From assembly GCA_000727475.1 (NCBI GenBank), contig KL647304.1:1378231-1442230 (forward strand): 64,000 bases of DNA, given 5' to 3'. The notes below the pieces were generated by a model. That model was given only the letters and a program-made list of their open reading frames with translations. It had not been told where the DNA came from and made no database searches. The position numbers and the translations under genes were made by a program. This DNA is from Sarcocystis neurona (lineage: Eukaryota > Apicomplexa > Conoidasida > Eucoccidiorida > Sarcocystidae). Below are positions 59,158 to 64,000 of this stretch, in pieces. The stretch's first letter is position 1; every line of letters begins with the position of its first letter.

Positions 59158-59884
59158 CATTTTCGCGTGCACCGTGTCGGCTCCCTTTGCTCCTCTTGCA
59201 GATATGAATATCTGTGTAGGAAGGCTTTGTTCCTCTAGCTGGACTACTTGCGTGCTGCGCATATATGGATGTGAATATACGTGGATACAGTGTGCGCCAG
59301 GATTCGCACCCATCTGGAAAGCGTTGTGGGCCACAGGTGTTCCGCACCGTTTTCACAGTTGTATCTATCGTTGGAGGTACACACGTATTCTGGTAAGTGA
59401 GAATTAGATAAGGTAGACACATGTGGTAAAGCTTTGCAGGCCATCCTGCTCAGCTACACCTTACACGACGGGACGACGGGCGTGTATCGTTTGTGCGCTC
59501 CCCGTCTAGCAGGGCCCCTCCACGCACGTTTCCGATATGGTACAGCAGTCGACGTCGCTTGCGTAGTGTTGCTGCAGGACTCAGATCGCTGTCGCCAAGG
59601 CTTTGCCGTCGTGAGGGCTTTCCACACGGTTGGTCATTCTGTGTTTCAAGCGTGCATACGGCAGGAGTTTTGAAAGCTTCTTCGCACCTAGACGGAAGGC
59701 GACAGCAAACAGCGTGTGTTCGAAGCTGAGCGTTGACGGCTAACACGTGGTGCCGTATTTGTAGCGATCTCCGCGTCACACTTTTAAAAATTCGAAATAC
59801 TGGATGAAGATATAAGCGCTTGTAGCGCATGCAGGAAGGTACAAGCAGCTGAAACACATATCATTGCTTACGCATACGGCGAGA

Positions 59885-61062
59885 ATGCAGCAATACGATG
59901 GAAAACTACGGCAGCACTCCGTCTGTGTGACGTGCCGCTTCAGGAAAACAGGGGCCTGGGGGTGGCTACTGACGGTACGTTATGACTTTCTGATCATAGG
60001 GAATACGGTCAGCTGCAACTTTGCAACTTATGGAGGCCCTTGCAGATCTGTACTCAGTTTCTAAGACGGTGCGTGAGTGGAATAAATGTTTTTCTGCAAG
60101 ATGATATTTTCGCGCGGGGACGCGTTTAACACTTAAAGGACATTTTTGCGCAAATTTCTGCGTGCAAAGGAGAAGCCGAAACAGTGCACCTTTTGAAAAA
60201 TACGAATACAGATGTCAGACACTTGAAGAGTCCCGTAACGTAATAGCGCGGGTTGAGGAGCACCACTTCAATCCGCGCAGGATGTACCTTTAAGCAAAAA
60301 GGAAGAAACGGCTCTTGCGGTGCAGCGGCGGAATGCAAGCAATAGAGTGACGAGTGTGAGGACACTCAGGCGAGGCTTTGGCACCGTGGCTTCCGCAGTG
60401 GAGCGCGGCCTCTGTGCTTCTCAGGGCACTCGCAGAAATGTTCGCGTAAATGACCAACTGTGCCTCTCGTGCAGTCTCACGTACTTACACGCAGCTTTTC
60501 CTCGTTGGAGGTGCTCGAGCAGAATCAACGACACGATCAGAATGGTTGCAATCTTTCAGTTCGTCTACGCGTAGAGCAGTTGAAGAGGAAAGGACAAAGC
60601 AGCACTGCGAACGATGACGTTACGCTTTTGCTGCCGTCTAGTACAACAGTTTGGATATCGCAAAATGCAGGTATACGTCACAGCATAACATCGGCCTTTT
60701 CTTCTCTCTGAACCGTTTGGGTGCGCGGTGTAGGCGAGCGAAGACAAATATTCAACTGCACAGAGTGCGCCATTGGGGTGAACTGACAAACAGTTCCCAC
60801 CTGGTTACAGAAGCAGTAGGGACGATTGGCGACTCGGATTCTGCATTTGAGAATGGCCCGCCAACACTTGCGTGGGTACGAGTCAGTGCTGCAGTCGATT
60901 GATATGCATATCGGAGTGACAGCGCGAAGGGTCTTGAACAGATGTTTTAGTATGTGTGGTCTTGGGGTTATTTTATTTCCTTGCCTACTTGGAACAGACA
61001 GAGTAAGCGCACCCGTGTGGCTGCTTTTAAGTTCTCTAGCGAAGTGGAGAGAGGGACACACC
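59885..61062 (+). CDS. Candidate small multi-exon gene, unrecognised
   Basis: A set of short open blocks with GT/AG borders can be chained in phase: 59885-59974 (ATG, MQQYDGKLRQHSVC), 60013-60068, 60346-60445, 60475-60670 (SSLEVLEQNQRHDQNG, DDVTLLLPSSTTVWIS), 60739-60902 (GELTNSSHLVTEAVG), ending in a stop at 60902. This gives 201 aa. Alternatively a donor at 60876 joins the exon from 61002 (SKRTRVAAFKFSSEVERG), which has a good polypyrimidine acceptor. The blocks at 60475-60902 look most like real protein. Against it: two of the implied introns are only 38 and 29 nt, unusually short for coccidia, and I recognise no family. Treat as a lead, not a gene call. Confidence 0.3.
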
Positions 61063-62285
61063 GTATGAATCTGCTTACACACAAAAAGATAATGGGAAGG
61101 CCTTTTCCAGTACGCAGGATTCTCCTTGTCTACCATGTCAGGTCCCCGTTTCTCTGCCGTACGTACTGTCCTTGATAAAAGCGTACGAGTGGCTACGCGC
61201 TAAAACGCCATCGTGTGTTCCTTTTTACATGTGCGTAATTTCTCACTATCAACGTGTACATGGATGTTTCATTTGAACGGAGACAAGGTAAGACATTGAT
61301 GCGGCTCTGGTTTCTGGCGGGTCTCCAATTTTGCCAAGCTGTAATTTGAGGTGTGTTCGAGTTACGAAAGTAGTATAGTTATGTAGAAAAAAAGTACGCT
61401 TTAGCAGGAGGGAACCTGCTATTGCTGGGTGCGGACGCATCTGGCCATGACATATTAACACGGGGCGCATCATTGTGTGAAGACGGATAAACGTCAACTT
61501 TTTCTTAAGATAATGCCCAAGCGAAGAAGTCGGTGTAGACACGTATCCTTGAGGTTGCGAATCACATTCGGAAAATTGGTTTTGAGACCAGCAGCCCAGA
61601 TTCTGTTGCGAAATGCGCTTAATAGGTCAGTGCATGTTTCGCGGACTGACAGCATCGCATCCGTCCGCAGTCCACAGACATCATCTCTCGAAGGATCAAG
61701 GTGTATAGAAAACTCGTATCGAGTAGTAGCGTCAAATTACTGGGTGGATGATCAGGGCTGCCTTCAGTGTTAATGCTGCAGTCATGTAAGCGCACGGCTC
61801 GACCGACCTTGATCTGCCTTCGGTCGCTCCACCAGAATGCTGGTATTCTCCACCACGATAGGCGTTGACCACTTTGCAGTAGCAGACGACGCTGCCGGTT
61901 GCAGTCCTTGTCGTTGCCACGCACCTTCTGACTGTACAAGATATGGGTCCCGACGGTGATAGTGGTAACTTTCCATCAGGCACTCTCTCTGCGTCGCCGT
62001 GAGCCTTGCTGCTAAAGAAAAGCCGCCTGCCCCCAACGATGGTGCCAGCGTGTGGGTTCTTGGGGCAGTGCGTACGTCGTAGCGCTCGCAATCACTACAT
62101 CGTCGTGTGAACTGCTTCCCGAAGTAAATTAATCATTAGGTGTTGGCTCTTCACATTCCCTAGCATGCCCCTAGACGGTAAGCTCGGGTTGACCCTGTGT
62201 ATCCTGTTCAGCGGCGTGCAATGTAAATTCAACCGCACTCCCCTAGAAATCACATATGGGTCTTTGCAGCACGTGTAGAGCCGAC
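61063..62285. other. Spacer or unresolved intron
   Basis: No supported exon. A minus-strand block at about 61935-62012 (LTATQRECLMESYHYHRRDP) has acceptor- and donor-like borders and would join in phase to an ATG exon near 62955-62976. That gene would overlap the + strand candidate at 62286-63260, so at most one of them is right. Confidence 0.3.
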
Positions 62286-63260
62286 ATGGAAGCATTGCGT
62301 ACGTTCAAATCGTTGGTGGAGGGTGCCATCTGGCCTGCACACAATAGCATATTTGAATGTGTGGATCCCTGCAGGGACGTGCTTGAACTGCTGTCAAAGG
62401 TAAACCGTCTTGTCCAGTGAAGATGAGTACCGAATGTGTGAAAGGTCCGGCGTATCGCAGAAAATAGCTACCTGCACACACACGTGCACAAAGTCAAGTG
62501 TAACTTCGCCCATGCGTAGAAACAAATGCTCAAAAAAGCAAACCAACATTTGCGCATGCCCACGGAAGCCAAAAGCGTGAGAGAATGGCAAAGAGAATCG
62601 ACTATAAAGTAAAACATCCTCGGCCGTCGGACCTACGGCTGGTGACATATGCGTGGTTTCCACGCAGCAGTGGCCCTGTGTGACGAAGAGCGAATTGCAT
62701 GGGACGTTCTGCTGCACGCTGCACACCCTGTGTTGACGATACAGTGGGTACTTGGATCCCCATGGCTTTCAAGCGTTTTGTGCTCCGGGCGCGTGTGGTA
62801 CCCTCACTGTAGCGCTGCCGAATTTTTGTAGACGCACCACTGGCGCTTAGCGCTCGTTGTACTAAAGATGCACCTGCAGCGTCAACATATATTGTGCATC
62901 TCTGCACTTTTCTCACCTGTGTTGCCGGCAGTTTTCTTTTCCAGTCGCTGTTGCCGTTGCTGTGCAGTCGCGCACATAGGACCAACCACCACGCACTGTA
63001 TATCGCACTAACTTGTAACCCACAGAGGTAGACTTCTCATCCACCACGATCAGTATTTTGAGGCCTAGGGTGCGTCTCTGTGGATTAGTTCAGGACGATC
63101 CTGTGCTCACCGTCAGAAGGGTGACGCAGGAGTGCATTAAGAGTGGAAACGTCTTCTACGTTGCTGCACAGTCTGATAACTGCCGTCAACATCCAGACAC
63201 ACTGTATCTTCAGCGTGTGTTCACTTCGGGCATCTACTTATGCGTCAACGAGAACAGTGG
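62286..63260 (+). CDS. Candidate exons, weakly MCM-binding-protein-like
   Basis: Three open blocks with GT/AG borders. 62286-62399 opens with ATG and reads MEALRTFKSLVEGAIW ... DVLELLSK before GTAAAC. 62668-62747 reads AVALCDEERIAWDVLLHAA ... LTIQW before GTACTT. 63028-63260 reads VDFSSTTISILRPRVRLCGL, then VQDDPVLTVRRVTQE, and may continue past the right edge. Blocks 2 and 3 join in phase. Block 1 to block 2 does not, so an exon is missing or a border is wrong. RPRVRLCGLVQDDP resembles the short segment before the first strand of the OB-like domain in MCM-binding protein (MCMBP/ETG1), a nuclear factor that handles the replicative helicase. That resemblance is brief and from memory. I am not confident of the name and only moderately of the gene. 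Confidence 0.3.
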
Positions 63261-64000
63261 GTGGTAGAAGTGTGAATCACTCTTACAGGTGTACACATTT
63301 CCCTTGTGTCGGAAAATACCCCCCTGCGCCACGCTGTCACAGTGAGAGTCTGTGATCTCGACTCGTAAAGAAGTCACCCGCCTACTACTTCCAATCGAAT
63401 GGTCATCCTTGATACGTGTGTGTTCTGTGCCCTGTGCTGTGACTTGCCGGGATGTCTTCCACTCACGCTGTCTCCCTTTCTGCGGAAGTCATCATTCGGC
63501 ATTCCTGTTACCACTTCTGGCTAAGGGGGTTTCGACTTTGCGGGCTGTACCCGAGTACATATCTGTGCCTGACTGTGGAGCTGTGTGGGGAGTACACATC
63601 GGCAAACTAGTCGAATCTGCTTCGCTTTGCTACACGGACCTCCATTCCCTAGACTGCCAGAGCACACAGGTCCATTTAACGGTGTACTCTCGTATCCCCA
63701 GTTCTCGGCCTGTTGTGGACGAGGTTGCTTTTATGCGTTACACTTGCTGGAATCACATTTAACATCGGACAGCTACACTCGGACGGCTGTACGTCCGTTC
63801 AACACACATGACATACTGTGAGTTGTTTGGCAGTTGAACGTCCTTCTTATGCTTTTCGAGTTTACCATCGCCGTCTGGGCTCGTTGATGCTCTTTCCTGC
63901 TGCGGCAATGTACGGTCTGTAACAACTCCGCTCAAACTGCGTTAGTTGTGACTCGTTGAGCACGAGCGCCTAGCTTAAGATGTGCCAGCCACGACGGCAG
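63261..64000. other. Right-edge sequence, nothing firm
   Basis: Open frames to about 63821 have no recognised domain. If the preceding candidate gene is real, further exons could lie here or beyond the window. Confidence 0.4.

Noticed and set aside
1..64000. tRNA, rRNA, CRISPR array, insertion sequence or mitochondrial DNA fragment
   Set aside because: I looked for T-loop motifs, spaced direct repeats, transposase motifs and AT-rich cytochrome segments and saw none I could support.

Overview
The window looks like nuclear DNA of an apicomplexan parasite, most likely a coccidian of the Toxoplasma/Sarcocystis group. The best evidence is a single-exon gene for GAP45, the acylated glideosome protein found only in apicomplexans, together with an organelle (plastid-type) elongation factor G and intron-split genes with canonical GT/AG borders. 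The proteins carry Ala-, Glu- and Gln-rich low-complexity inserts, and the spacers are long. About five well-supported genes in 64 kb is sparse for Toxoplasma and fits a Sarcocystis-like genome better; that genus assignment is inference.

Layout. 1-3037: no convincing gene. 3038-3808 (+): GAP45. 3809-9057: spacer with two degraded tandem duplications. 9058-16451 (+): seven-exon J-domain (DnaJ-type) protein, about 1364 aa. 16452-20224: spacer with a 134-bp tandem duplication. 20225-27780 (+): eight-exon RPN10, the proteasome ubiquitin receptor, 487 aa. 27781-30977: spacer with a GC-rich patch. 30978-36635 (-): intronless plastid-type EF-G with a very long N-terminal open frame. 36636-46302: the longest gene-poor stretch. 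46303-59157 (+): a very large multi-exon gene (about 3355 aa in my model) ending in a PTC7-like PP2C phosphatase domain. 59158-64000: two clusters of candidate small exons, the second with a weak MCM-binding-protein-like look, possibly running off the right edge.

The genes are not an operon. They are independent eukaryotic transcription units serving invasion motility (GAP45), protein turnover (RPN10), organelle translation (EF-G), chaperone recruitment (J protein) and dephosphorylation (PP2C). RPN10 and EF-G are convergent; EF-G and the PP2C gene are divergent. Exon borders were placed by eye from protein similarity, GT/AG sites and reading phase. In the RPN10 and J-protein genes every junction keeps frame from start to stop, which is strong internal support. 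In the PP2C gene the junction 52289/53432 is the weak point.
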